Notes: generated by a model from the sequence alone, not told the origin. 9,762 nt of DNA from Pseudomonadota bacterium (GCA_023389425.1 JAEWEK010000074.1:1-9762); one strand, 5' to 3'; counted from the stretch's first letter, positions 1-7,155 are shown. Made by a program: numbers and translations.

Positions 1-101
1 GTTCCCGCGCAGGCGGGAACCCCATTCTTGGGCAGACCACTACCGCGCGCCGTAGAGGCAAGGCATACGAAACGGGGTTCCCGCCTGCGCGGGAACGACG
101 G
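1..101. repeat. dRS3-like palindromic repeat element with long inverted arms
   Basis: Bases 1-23 and 74-96 are perfect 23-bp inverted repeats, and each arm also folds on itself because it contains GTTCCCGC...GCGGGAAC. The element may begin before the window, since the other copies carry an extra CGTCGT outside the arm. The 50-nt interior (24-73) resembles the interior of the element at 7156-7260; the first 17 nt match at 14 positions. The core is close to the ATTCCC-N8-GGGAAT pattern known as dRS3 in Neisseria. It lies just upstream of pyrD and contains no gene. Confidence 0.85.
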
Positions 102-172
102 CGTGGCATAGTCATGCGCAGCGAGCCAGGCGCCATGACGTTACAATACCGGCCATCCTTCCCGAGCCCCCC

Positions 173-1210
173 ATGTCCGACAAACTCCTTTATTCCCTCG
201 CCCGTCCGCTGCTGTTTTCGCTCGATCCCGAAACGGCCCACAACGCCACCCTGCCCGCGCTGCGCCGCGCCGAGGCGATGGGACTGCTGCGTCATCACGC
301 GCGTCCCGCCCCCGACCCGCGCACCGTCATGGGCATCACCTTCCCCAACCCGGTCGGCCTCGCCGCTGGCCTGGACAAGGACGGTGCCTACATCGACGGC
401 CTCGCCGCGCTGGGCTTCGGCTTCATCGAAGTCGGCACGGTCACGCCGCGCGGCCAGCCGGGCAATCCGCGTCCGCGCATGTTCCGCCTGCCGCAGGCGC
501 AAGGCATCATCAACCGCATGGGCTTCAACAACGGCGGCGTCGACGCCTTCGTCGCCAACGTGCAGGCCTCGCGCTTCTACCAGGACAAGCGCGGCGTGCT
601 CGGCCTGAACATCGGCAAGAACGCCGACACGCCGATCGAGCGCGCCGTCGACGACTACCTGATCTGCCTGCGCAAGGTGTATCCCTATGCGAGCTACGTC
701 ACGGTCAATATCTCCTCGCCGAACACCAAGAACCTGCGCCAGCTGCAGGGCGCGTCCGAACTCGACGCCCTGCTCGCGCAGCTCAAGGCCGAGCAATCGC
801 GCCTGGCCGACCAGCACGGGCGCTACGTGCCGATCACGCTGAAGATCGCGCCGGACATCGATGCCGACCAGACCCGCAACATCGCCGACGCCCTGCTGCG
901 CCACCGGATCGACGGCGTAATCGCCACCAACACCACGCTCTCGCGCGACGCCGTCAAGGGCATGCGTCACGGCGACGAGACGGGCGGCCTGTCCGGCGCG
1001 CCGGTGCGCGAACTGTCGAACACCGTGGTGCGCGCGCTGAAAACGGAACTGGGCGATGCCATCCCCATCATCGGCGTCGGCGGCATCATGGAAGGCCGCG
1101 ACGCCAAAGCCAAGATCGACGCCGGCGCTTCGCTGGTGCAGCTGTACAGCGGCCTGATTTACGCCGGCCCTGCGCTCGTGCTCGACGCCGCCGCCGCGAT
1201 CAAGGCCTGA
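173..1210 (+). CDS. pyrD: Dihydroorotate dehydrogenase (quinone), class 2
   Basis: This enzyme oxidises dihydroorotate to orotate in de novo pyrimidine synthesis, using FMN and passing electrons to membrane quinones. The 345-residue length is usual for class 2 enzymes. The N-terminal helical stretch (about 1-45) is the part that associates with the inner membrane and forms the quinone tunnel in this class. Visible motifs are AAGLDKD (64-70), GTVTPRGQPGNPRPRMFRL (88-106), NRMGFNN (114-120), NISSPNT (179-185, with the serine that acts as catalytic base in class 2), GVGGI (301-305) and QLYSGLIY (323-330) for FMN phosphate binding. The ATG at 173 gives the full family N-terminus. Its ribosome site is weak, and a TACAAT hexamer at 142-147 is a possible -10 without a convincing -35. 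The Tas-like gene follows after 17 bp, so the two are probably co-transcribed. Confidence 0.97.
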   Translation: MSDKLLYSLARPLLFSLDPETAHNATLPALRRAEAMGLLRHHARPAPDPRTVMGITFPNPVGLAAGLDKDGAYIDGLAALGFGFIEVGTVTPRGQPGNPRPRMFRLPQAQGIINRMGFNNGGVDAFVANVQASRFYQDKRGVLGLNIGKNADTPIERAVDDYLICLRKVYPYASYVTVNISSPNTKNLRQLQGASELDALLAQLKAEQSRLADQHGRYVPITLKIAPDIDADQTRNIADALLRHRIDGVIATNTTLSRDAVKGMRHGDETGGLSGAPVRELSNTVVRALKTELGDAIPIIGVGGIMEGRDAKAKIDAGASLVQLYSGLIYAGPALVLDAAAAIKA

Positions 1211-1227
1211 ACCGCAAGGAACACAGC

Positions 1228-2274
1228 ATGCAAAAGAACCGTCTCGGCAGGACCGGCCTGCACGTGACCCGCGTCTGCCTCGGCACCATGACCTTCGGCC
1301 AGCAGAACACCGAAGCCGACGCCCACAGCCAACTCGATTACGCGCTCGAACGCGGCATCAACTTCATCGACACCGCCGAAATGTACCCGGTGCCGCCGCG
1401 TCCCGACACCCAGGGCAGCACCGAGCGTTTCATCGGCAGCTGGCTGAAAAAGAGCGGCAGGCGCGGCGACGTCGTCATCGCATCGAAGATCGCGGGACCG
1501 AATGCGGCGATGAGCTGGATGCGCGGCGAGAAACACAACCACGACGCCGCCAACATCCGCCAGGCCGTCGACGACAGCCTGCGCCGCCTGCAGACCGACT
1601 ACATCGACCTGTACCAGCTCCACTGGCCGAGCCGGAACGTGCCGATCTTCGGCGCCAACAGCTTCGATCCGCGCAAGGAGCGTGCCCACGTCGCGATCGA
1701 GGAGACGCTGGCGGCGCTGGACGAGATGGTCAAGGCGGGCAAGATCCGCCACATCGGCGTGTCGAATGAAACACCGTGGGGCGTGTGCGAGTTCGTCAAG
1801 CAGAGCGAGACCCGTGGCCTGCCGCGCATCGCGACCATCCAGAACCTGTACAACCTGACGGCGCGCGCCTTCGAATCGACGCTGCTGGACGAGGTGTGCT
1901 ATCGGGAAGAGGTCAGCATGCTGGCGTACAGCCCGCTGGCCTTCGGGCAGCTGTCGGCCAAGTACATCGACGATCCGAAAGCGGTGGGACGGCTGACGAT
2001 TTTCCCGCCAACCTGGAGTCCGCGCTACCTGCGTCCGATGGTGATCGAAGCGGCGAAGGAATACGCTGCGCTGGCGCGCGCCAACGGCATGAGTCCTGCG
2101 CAGATGGCGCTGGCGTGGTGCTATTCGCGCTGGTTCGTCGCGTCGACCATCATCGGCGCGACCAGTCTCGCGCAGCTGAAGGAGAACATCGATGCGGAGC
2201 AGGCGAAGCTGTCCGACGAAGTGGTCGCGGCGATCGACGCCATCCACGCCAGGTACACCAACCCCGGTCAATAA
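1228..2274 (+). CDS. tas: Tas-type NADP(H)-dependent aldo/keto reductase
   Basis: This is a cytoplasmic TIM-barrel oxidoreductase of the aldo/keto reductase superfamily, 348 residues long. It closely follows the E. coli Tas protein (about 346 aa), including GTMTFGQQN near residue 19, EMYPVPPRP (51-59) and GVSNET in the middle. The catalytic tetrad is visible as Asp48, Tyr53, Lys87 and His132 (FIDTAEMY, ASKI, LHWPSR). The C-terminal part has the usual cofactor-binding features (ASTIIGATS, then QLKENI). The natural substrate of Tas is not settled; in E. coli the gene was found as a suppressor of tyrosine auxotrophy, so no specific pathway is assigned. The ATG at 1228 is preceded by AAGGA at 1216-1220 with 7-nt spacing. 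The gene sits 17 bp behind pyrD and probably shares its transcript, although no metabolic link between the two is obvious. Confidence 0.93.
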   Translation: MQKNRLGRTGLHVTRVCLGTMTFGQQNTEADAHSQLDYALERGINFIDTAEMYPVPPRPDTQGSTERFIGSWLKKSGRRGDVVIASKIAGPNAAMSWMRGEKHNHDAANIRQAVDDSLRRLQTDYIDLYQLHWPSRNVPIFGANSFDPRKERAHVAIEETLAALDEMVKAGKIRHIGVSNETPWGVCEFVKQSETRGLPRIATIQNLYNLTARAFESTLLDEVCYREEVSMLAYSPLAFGQLSAKYIDDPKAVGRLTIFPPTWSPRYLRPMVIEAAKEYAALARANGMSPAQMALAWCYSRWFVASTIIGATSLAQLKENIDAEQAKLSDEVVAAIDAIHARYTNPGQ

Positions 2275-2280
2275 GACAGC

Positions 2281-2385
2281 CGTCGTCCCCGCGCAGCAGG
2301 CGGGGACCCATGCTCAGTGTGCGGACACGCTGCGGTATTCGGCGACGCATGCCGTCCATGGATTCCCGCCTTCGCGGGAATGACG
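2281..2385. repeat. dRS3-like palindromic element between convergent operons
   Basis: The left arm is 2281-2312 and the right arm 2357-2385. They are imperfect inverted repeats, each with its own inner hairpin. The right arm contains ATTCCC-GCCTTCGC-GGGAAT (2362-2381), an exact match to the Neisseria dRS3 pattern. The element fills nearly the whole gap between the tas stop and the cysB stop; its last base abuts the cysB TAA. It may act as a two-way transcription end, but no T-run follows the stems, so a classical intrinsic terminator is not shown. Confidence 0.82.
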
Positions 2386-3321
2386 TTACGCCGCCTCTCC
2401 CATCGGCTGCAGCGCCCTCTCGATATCCCCGCGCGTCACCCCCGGTGCAAAGCGCTCGATGAAGTGGTATGCATAGCTGCGCAGGTAAGTCCCGCGCCTT
2501 ATCGCCAGCCGCGTGACGTTCGGCGCAAACAGGTGCGAGGCCCCGATCGCGCGCAAGCCCTTGTCACGTCCATGGTCGAACGCCATCTGCGCGATGATCC
2601 CCACGCCCATCCCGAGCGCGACGTACTGCTTGATGACGTCCGAATCCATCGCCGTCAGCACGATCTCCGGCGCCAGCCCGGCTTCGACGAAGGCCGCATC
2701 CACATGGCCCCGGCCCGTATAGCCGACGTCATAGGTGATAAGCGGATGTTCGGCCAGGTCCTCGATCCTGAGCGGCGTCTTCGACAACAGCGGATGCCCT
2801 TCCGGCGCCACGACGAGGTGGCTCCAGCGGTAGCAGGGAAACGACACGAGATCCGGAAACGCCGCCAGGCCTTCGGTTGCGATCCCGATATCCGCCCGCC
2901 CCGACAGCACCCACTCCGCGATATGCTCCGGTGCGCTCTGCTGCAGCGCGATCTTCACGTTGGGGAATGCCTCCCGAAACGCCTGCACCGCTTCCGGCAG
3001 CGCGTAGCGCGCCTGCGTGTGCGTCACCGCGACGCGCAAGGTACCGCTGTCCTGCGCCGAATATTCCTGGCTGGCCTGGCGCAGGTTCTCCGCCTCCACC
3101 AGCAGGCGCTCGACGATGCGCAGGATGCCCTTGCCCGGATCCGTCAGCCCGGTCAGGCGCTTGCCATTGCGTTCGAAGATGACCACGCCCAGCTCCTCTT
3201 CCAGCTCGCGGATCTGGCGCGATACGCCGGGCTGCGACGTGAACAGCGCGGTGGCGACCTCGGTCAGGTTGAATCCGCGGCGTACCGCTTCGCGCACGGA
3301 ACGCAGCTGCTGGAAGTTCAT
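2386..3321 (-). CDS. cysB: LysR-type regulator of sulfur assimilation, CysB
   Basis: CysB is a tetrameric LysR-family activator of sulfate uptake and cysteine synthesis genes. In enterobacteria it responds to N-acetylserine as co-inducer and to sulfide or thiosulfate as anti-inducers. The protein has 311 residues. The winged helix-turn-helix spans about residues 3-60 (TALFTSQPGVSRQIRELEEE, 24-43) and the effector domain runs from about 93 to 295. Threonines of the inducer/sulfate pocket of enterobacterial CysB are present at the same numbers: Thr100 and Thr102 (THTQARYALP), Thr149 (IATE) and Thr202 (YTGR). The C-terminal LRSYAYHFIERFAP also matches CysB. The ATG overlaps the cysA stop as ATGA, so translation is probably coupled to the transporter. 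The related Cbl is a possible alternative, but operon position and family fit favour CysB. Confidence 0.94.
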   Translation of the reverse strand: MNFQQLRSVREAVRRGFNLTEVATALFTSQPGVSRQIRELEEELGVVIFERNGKRLTGLTDPGKGILRIVERLLVEAENLRQASQEYSAQDSGTLRVAVTHTQARYALPEAVQAFREAFPNVKIALQQSAPEHIAEWVLSGRADIGIATEGLAAFPDLVSFPCYRWSHLVVAPEGHPLLSKTPLRIEDLAEHPLITYDVGYTGRGHVDAAFVEAGLAPEIVLTAMDSDVIKQYVALGMGVGIIAQMAFDHGRDKGLRAIGASHLFAPNVTRLAIRRGTYLRSYAYHFIERFAPGVTRGDIERALQPMGEAA

Positions 3322-4391
3322 ATGCCGCTGCCCTCGTCCACGAACACGTGCATGCGGCGCGGACGCACCACCAGCGTGTCGCCTTCCTGCGGCGCCAGCT
3401 TGCCGAAGCGGTCGTTGGACATCACCGCTTCGATCAACTCCGCGTTGTCGACGCGTTCCAGGTCCAGCTGAGCCAGCGGGCCGATCGCGTGCGCGCGGCG
3501 CAGCTTGACGACGATGCCTTCCGCGCCCGGCGCGTAGCGGTCCACTTCGAGATCATGCGGACGCACGTAGCCCACCGCCTGCGAATCGCGCACGCCAGCG
3601 TGCTGCGGCACATCCAGCTCGACGCCGCCGCTGGCCAGCACGCCTTCATTGACGCGGCCGTGGAACAGGTTGACGTTACCGAGGAAGCCGTACACGAAGG
3701 GCGAGGCCGGATGGTTGTAAACCTCGTCCGGGGTGCCGATCTGCTCGACGTGGCCCTTGTTCATCAGGACCACCTGGTCGGCCACTTCCAGCGCCTCTTC
3801 CTGGTCGTGGGTGACGAAGATCGAGGTGACGTGCAGCTCGTCGTGCAGGCGCCGCAACCAGCGCCGCAGCTCCTTGCGCACCTTGGCGTCGAGCGCGCCG
3901 AAGGGTTCGTCCAGCAACAGCACGCGCGGCTCCACCGCCAGCGCACGCGCCAGCGCGATACGCTGCCGCTGGCCGCCCGACAGCTGCGGCGGATAGCGGT
4001 CGGCGATCCAGTCCAGCTGCACCAGCTCCAGCAGGCGCATCACCTTCTCGCGGATCTGCTGCTCGGATGGCCGCTCGCCGCGCGGCTTCACGCGCAGGCC
4101 GAAGGCGACGTTCTCGAACACGGTCATGTGCTTGAACAGCGCATAGTGCTGGAACACGAAGCCGACCTGGCGCTCGCGCACGTGGCGGCGCGATGCGTCT
4201 TCGCCGTCCAGCAGGACGCTGCCGGAATCGGGATACTCCAGGCCCGCGATGATGCGCAACAGCGTGGTCTTGCCGCAGCCGGAAGGCCCGAGCAGCGCGG
4301 TCAGCTGCCCGTCCGGGAACTGCAGCGACACATTGTCCAGCGCGGTAAAGGCGCCGAACTGCTTCTGGATGTTCTTGACTTCGATCGTCAT
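3318..4391 (-). CDS. cysA: Sulfate/thiosulfate ABC transporter ATP-binding subunit
   Basis: CysA is the cytoplasmic ATPase that drives sulfate/thiosulfate import through the CysT-CysW channel. It has 357 residues, usual for the family. Motifs in order are Walker A GPSGCGKTT (35-43), Q-loop VFQHYALF (Gln81), signature LSGGQ (137-141), Walker B VLLLDEP (157-163) and H-loop THDQEEA (His195). A C-terminal TOBE-like regulatory region follows from about 240 (YGFLGNVNLFHGRV, then GYVRPHDLEV), as in CysA/MalK-type ATPases. The reading frame is open far upstream, but the real start is the ATG at 4391. It begins MTIEVKNIQKQFG, lies 2 bp after the cysW stop, and has GGAG 8 nt upstream. The stop overlaps the start of cysB by 4 bp. 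Confidence 0.96.
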   Translation of the reverse strand: MTIEVKNIQKQFGAFTALDNVSLQFPDGQLTALLGPSGCGKTTLLRIIAGLEYPDSGSVLLDGEDASRRHVRERQVGFVFQHYALFKHMTVFENVAFGLRVKPRGERPSEQQIREKVMRLLELVQLDWIADRYPPQLSGGQRQRIALARALAVEPRVLLLDEPFGALDAKVRKELRRWLRRLHDELHVTSIFVTHDQEEALEVADQVVLMNKGHVEQIGTPDEVYNHPASPFVYGFLGNVNLFHGRVNEGVLASGGVELDVPQHAGVRDSQAVGYVRPHDLEVDRYAPGAEGIVVKLRRAHAIGPLAQLDLERVDNAELIEAVMSNDRFGKLAPQEGDTLVVRPRRMHVFVDEGSGI

Positions 4392-4393
4392 GA

Positions 4394-5293
4394 TCAGTGC
4401 TCCGTAGTGCTCGATTGGCGCGCCTGGTGCAGGCGCCATTCGATGAAGGACTTGACCGCCAGCGTCACCAGCGCGAGCAGCGCCAGCAGCGACGCGATCG
4501 CGAACGCGGCGGTGAAGTTGTATTCGTTGTAGAGGATCTCGACCTGCAGCGGCATGGTATTGGTCTCGCCGCGGATGTGCCCCGACACCACCGACACCGC
4601 GCCGAACTCGCCCATCGCCCGCGCATTGCACAGAATGACGCCGTACAGCAGGCCCCACTTGATGTTCGGGAGCGTGACCTTGCGGAAGGTGGCCCAGCCG
4701 GATGCGCCCAGCACCAGCGCGGCTTCCTCTTCTTCCGAACCTTGCGCCTGCATCAGCGGCACCAGCTCGCGCGCCACAAACGGGAAGGTGATGAACACGG
4801 TCGCCAGCACAATGCCCGGCACCGCGAACAGGATCTTGATGTCGTGGTCCGACAGCCACGGCCCGAGCCAGCCCTGCGCGCCGAACACCAGCACGTACAT
4901 CAGGCCGGCGATCACCGGCGACACCGAGAACGGCAGGTCGATCAGCGTGAGCAGGATGCTCTTGCCACGGAATTCGAACTTGGCGATGGCCCACGATGCG
5001 GCCACGCCGAACACGAGGTTCAGCGGCACCGCGATCACCGCCGCGATCAGCGTCAGCTTGATGGCCGACAGCGCATCCGGGTCGAGGATCGCGTCGACAT
5101 AGGTGTGCCAGCCGTTCTTGAGCGCCTCGCTGAACACGGCAGCCAGCGGCACGAACAGGAACAGCGTCAGGAAGCCCAGTGCGACGGCGATCAGCACGTA
5201 GCGTACCCATGCCGGCTCGAGGTGGCTGATGGAGGCCTGGGGTGCCGGCGCGTGCTGAGCGACGGCAGGTTTGTTGTCGAGGACCGCGCTCAT
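4394..5293 (-). CDS. cysW: Sulfate/thiosulfate ABC transporter permease CysW
   Basis: CysW is one of the two inner-membrane permeases forming the sulfate channel. The 299-residue protein has a soluble N-terminus of about 30 residues and six likely membrane segments, starting near residues 32-54 and 76-104. The binding-protein-dependent transport loop that contacts CysA is seen at about 188-210 (EEEEAALVLGASGWATFRKV). The segment GEFGAVSVVSGHIRGETNT (228-246) is characteristic of CysW. The chosen ATG at 5293 overlaps the cysT stop as ATGA. An in-frame GTG at 5320 would add nine residues but lies inside cysT and has a poorer context. cysA begins 2 bp after the stop. Confidence 0.95.
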   Translation of the reverse strand: MSAVLDNKPAVAQHAPAPQASISHLEPAWVRYVLIAVALGFLTLFLFVPLAAVFSEALKNGWHTYVDAILDPDALSAIKLTLIAAVIAVPLNLVFGVAASWAIAKFEFRGKSILLTLIDLPFSVSPVIAGLMYVLVFGAQGWLGPWLSDHDIKILFAVPGIVLATVFITFPFVARELVPLMQAQGSEEEEAALVLGASGWATFRKVTLPNIKWGLLYGVILCNARAMGEFGAVSVVSGHIRGETNTMPLQVEILYNEYNFTAAFAIASLLALLALVTLAVKSFIEWRLHQARQSSTTEH

Positions 5294-6138
5294 TTCCTGC
5301 CCGCCCGTTTGCGCGTCCACGCCTGCAGCAGGTTGATCGCGAGGAGCAGCACGAAGGACGCGACCAGCATCACGACTGCGATCGCGGTGGCGCCGGTGTA
5401 GTCGTACTGTTCGAGTTTGGTGACGATGAACAGCGGCGTGATCTCGGACACCAGCGGGATATTCCCCGCGATGAAAATCACCGAGCCGTATTCGCCGGTG
5501 GCGCGTGCGAAGGCCAGCGCGAAACCGGTCAGCAGGGCTGGCGTGATCGACGGCAGGATCACGCGCACGAAGGTCTGCAGCGGCGAGGCGCCCAGGCTGG
5601 CGGCGGCTTCCTCCAGCTCGCGCTCGGATTCCTCCAGCACCGGCTGCACCGTGCGCACCACGAAAGGCAGGCCGATGAAGGTGAGCGCGACCACCACGCC
5701 CAGCGGCGTGAACGCGACCTTGAGGCCGAAGCGCGCGAGGTACTGGCCGATCCAGCCGTTGGCCGAATACAGCGCCGTAAGCGTGATGCCGGCAACGGCG
5801 GTGGGCAGCGCGAACGGCAGGTCGACCAATGCGTCGATCAGGCGCTTTCCCGGGAAGCGGTAGCGCACCAGCACCCAGGCGACGATGAAGCCGAAGACGA
5901 CGTTGATGACGGCGGCGATCAGCGAAGCCCCGAAGCTCAGGCGGTACGAGGCCATCACCCGCTCCGAGGTCACCGTGGCCCAGAACGACTGCCAGGACAG
6001 GGTGAAGGTCTTGAGGAAGATGGCCGACATCGGTACCAGCACGATGAGGGCCAGGTAAAACAGCGTGAAGCCCAGCGTCAACCCGAATCCGGGAATGACC
6101 CTGCCCGGTGCGCCGCGTGGCTTGAGGAAAGAGGACAT
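5290..6138 (-). CDS. cysT: Sulfate/thiosulfate ABC transporter permease CysT (CysU)
   Basis: CysT is the partner permease of CysW in the sulfate importer. The protein has 282 residues, with a first membrane segment at about 20-42 and five more likely segments. The EAA loop that docks on the ATPase is at about 177-197 (EEAAASLGASPLQTFVRVIL). The family-typical LPFALPTAVAGITLTALY (107-124) and GEYGSVIFIAGNIP (215-228) are present. The ATG at 6138 has AAGG 6 nt upstream. It is the first gene of the compact cysTWAB unit. The periplasmic sulfate- or thiosulfate-binding protein gene (sbp or cysP), which commonly precedes cysT, is not here, so the binding protein must be encoded elsewhere if the transporter works in the usual way. 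Confidence 0.95.
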   Translation of the reverse strand: MSSFLKPRGAPGRVIPGFGLTLGFTLFYLALIVLVPMSAIFLKTFTLSWQSFWATVTSERVMASYRLSFGASLIAAVINVVFGFIVAWVLVRYRFPGKRLIDALVDLPFALPTAVAGITLTALYSANGWIGQYLARFGLKVAFTPLGVVVALTFIGLPFVVRTVQPVLEESERELEEAAASLGASPLQTFVRVILPSITPALLTGFALAFARATGEYGSVIFIAGNIPLVSEITPLFIVTKLEQYDYTGATAIAVVMLVASFVLLLAINLLQAWTRKRAGRK

Positions 6139-6168
6139 GGAAGCCTTATTACAATTTCTTCTAACAGG

Positions 6169-6199
6169 GCTTCATATTCGCATGCACAAGGTATGAAGC
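6169..6199. promoter_or_regulatory. Second inverted repeat in the cysT leader region
   Basis: GCTTCATA (6169-6176) and TATGAAGC (6192-6199) are perfect 8-bp inverted repeats around a 15-nt spacer. The right arm overlaps the 28-bp operator by four bases and the left arm covers the possible -10. It could be a further regulator half-site pair or an RNA hairpin at the start of the cysT transcript. Confidence 0.4.
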
Positions 6200-6223
6200 A
6201 AACGAAGCATTCTTCATTTGCAT
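6196..6223. promoter_or_regulatory. Palindromic operator, copy upstream of cysT
   Basis: AAGCAAACGA (6196-6205), an 8-bp spacer, then TCATTTGCAT (6214-6223). The arms are inverted repeats of each other with two mismatches in ten. The same arms and spacer length recur at 7070-7097 upstream of the TauE/SafE gene. The site lies about 58 bp before the cysT start codon. CysB is the likely ligand by context; that is an inference. Confidence 0.7.
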
Positions 6224-6250
6224 AGAAGAGAAGGCTATTTAGGCAAGCCC

Positions 6251-7024
6251 TCAGTAGATGAGTTTGGCGGCGACGCCGGTCAGGGTGGCGGCCAGCACGC
6301 CGCGCGCGATGCGCTCCGGCACGGCGCGCGCCATCCAGGAGCCGAGCGTGATGCCGGGCACGGAGCCGACCAGCAAGGTGAGCAGCAGCGCCCAGTTGAT
6401 CGAGCCCAGCCACCAGTGGCCGGCGGCGGCGATCGCGGTGAGCGGCACGGCGTAGGCGATGTCGGTGCCGGCGATCTCGGCCGGGGACAGGCGCGGGTAC
6501 AGCATCAGCAGCACGGTCGCGCCGATGGCGCCGGCGCCGATCGACGACACCGTGACCAATGTGCCAAGCACGGCGCCGGCGAACACCGTGGCCGCGCTCA
6601 GCGCCCTGCCCTGCAGCTGGCGGCTGGGGCTGGCATGGACCCAGGCCAGCAGCCTGGAGCGGAACAGCAGCGCGGTCACCGTCAGCAGGACCGACACCGC
6701 GATCGAATAGCGGATGATGTGGCCGATGGACGGATCGAGGGCGCCGAAGCGGTGCAGGCCGTAGGTCGCCAGCAGCGCGGCCGGCAGTGCGCCGGCGCAC
6801 AGGCGCAGCACGATCTCCCAGTGCACATTGCCCTTGGAACGGTGGGTGACGGTGCCGACGGTTTTGGTGAGCGAGGCGAAGGCGAGGTCGGTGCCGACCG
6901 CGACCGAAGGCGCGACGCCGAACAGCAAGGTCAGCAGCGGCGTCATCAGCGAGCCGCCGCCAACGCCGGTCATACCGACCAGCAAGCCCACGGCAAAGCC
7001 GCTCAATACGTAGGTGAAAGACAT
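6251..7024 (-). CDS. TauE/SafE-family membrane permease (probable sulfur-anion transporter)
   Basis: This is an inner-membrane protein of the TauE/SafE (DUF81/YfcA) family. Characterised members have been linked to export or uptake of sulfite, sulfoacetate and related organosulfur compounds. The 257-residue protein is almost entirely hydrophobic, consistent with about eight membrane segments, and shows the internal duplication of the family. The first half opens with GMTGVGGGSLMTPLL (17-31) and the second with LVTVSSIGAGAIGATVLLML (156-175). The chosen ATG at 7024 has AGGGG 5 nt upstream. A TTG at 7075 in the same frame would add 17 polar residues and is less likely. It precedes cysTWAB on the same strand, 112 bp away, and carries the same palindromic operator in its own leader. 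A role in sulfite or sulfate handling alongside the importer is therefore likely, but the substrate cannot be read from the sequence. Confidence 0.88.
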   Translation of the reverse strand: MSFTYVLSGFAVGLLVGMTGVGGGSLMTPLLTLLFGVAPSVAVGTDLAFASLTKTVGTVTHRSKGNVHWEIVLRLCAGALPAALLATYGLHRFGALDPSIGHIIRYSIAVSVLLTVTALLFRSRLLAWVHASPSRQLQGRALSAATVFAGAVLGTLVTVSSIGAGAIGATVLLMLYPRLSPAEIAGTDIAYAVPLTAIAAAGHWWLGSINWALLLTLLVGSVPGITLGSWMARAVPERIARGVLAATLTGVAAKLIY

Positions 7025-7069
7025 GATTACCCCTGAGTTTGAGGTCAAGGGTAAGGGGCGGGAGCGTTC

Positions 7070-7097
7070 AAGCAAACGACAGCTTACTCATTTGCTT
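7070..7097. promoter_or_regulatory. Palindromic operator, copy upstream of the TauE/SafE gene
   Basis: AAGCAAACGA (7070-7079), an 8-bp spacer, then TCATTTGCTT (7088-7097). Nine of ten positions are complementary between the arms. The left arm is identical to the copy at 6196 and the right arm differs by one base, while the spacers differ. It lies about 46 bp before the start codon at 7024, oriented as in the cysT copy. Confidence 0.7.
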
Positions 7098-7155
7098 ATG
7101 CCGGCTGTGAAAATGGCTGGGCGACGGCGTGCGGACGCAGCGTTAAAGGAAAGCA

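Larger units (their letters stand above)
6139..6250 (-). promoter_or_regulatory. Probable cysT operon promoter/regulatory region
   Basis: These 112 bp between the permease stop and the cysT start are clearly more AT-rich than the flanking genes and contain no ORF of note. They hold the 28-bp operator (6196-6223) and an overlapping 8-bp inverted repeat. Reading toward cysT, a poor promoter TTGCTT (6196-6201), 17-bp spacer, AATATG (6173-6178) can be drawn with its -35 inside the operator. A weak promoter of this kind would suit dependence on an activator such as CysB. The exact transcription start is not determinable by eye. Confidence 0.6.

Noticed and set aside
119..147. Complete sigma70 promoter for pyrD
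   Set aside because: TACAAT at 142-147 could be a -10, but no hexamer at the right distance resembles a -35, so it is mentioned only in the pyrD entry.
1159..2271. 370-codon open frame on the minus strand opposite the Tas-like gene
   Set aside because: It mirrors a well-conserved coding gene in GC-rich DNA, is arginine-rich without a recognisable domain, and overlaps the pyrD end. It is a shadow frame.
4392..5210. Open extension upstream of the cysA start, giving a 630-residue frame
   Set aside because: The added 273 residues are cysW read in another frame. CysA itself begins at the ATG at 4391 with its own ribosome site.
4397..6225. Long plus-strand open frames opposite cysW and cysT
   Set aside because: They are rich in Arg, Gln and His with no domain, as expected for the reverse of hydrophobic permease genes.
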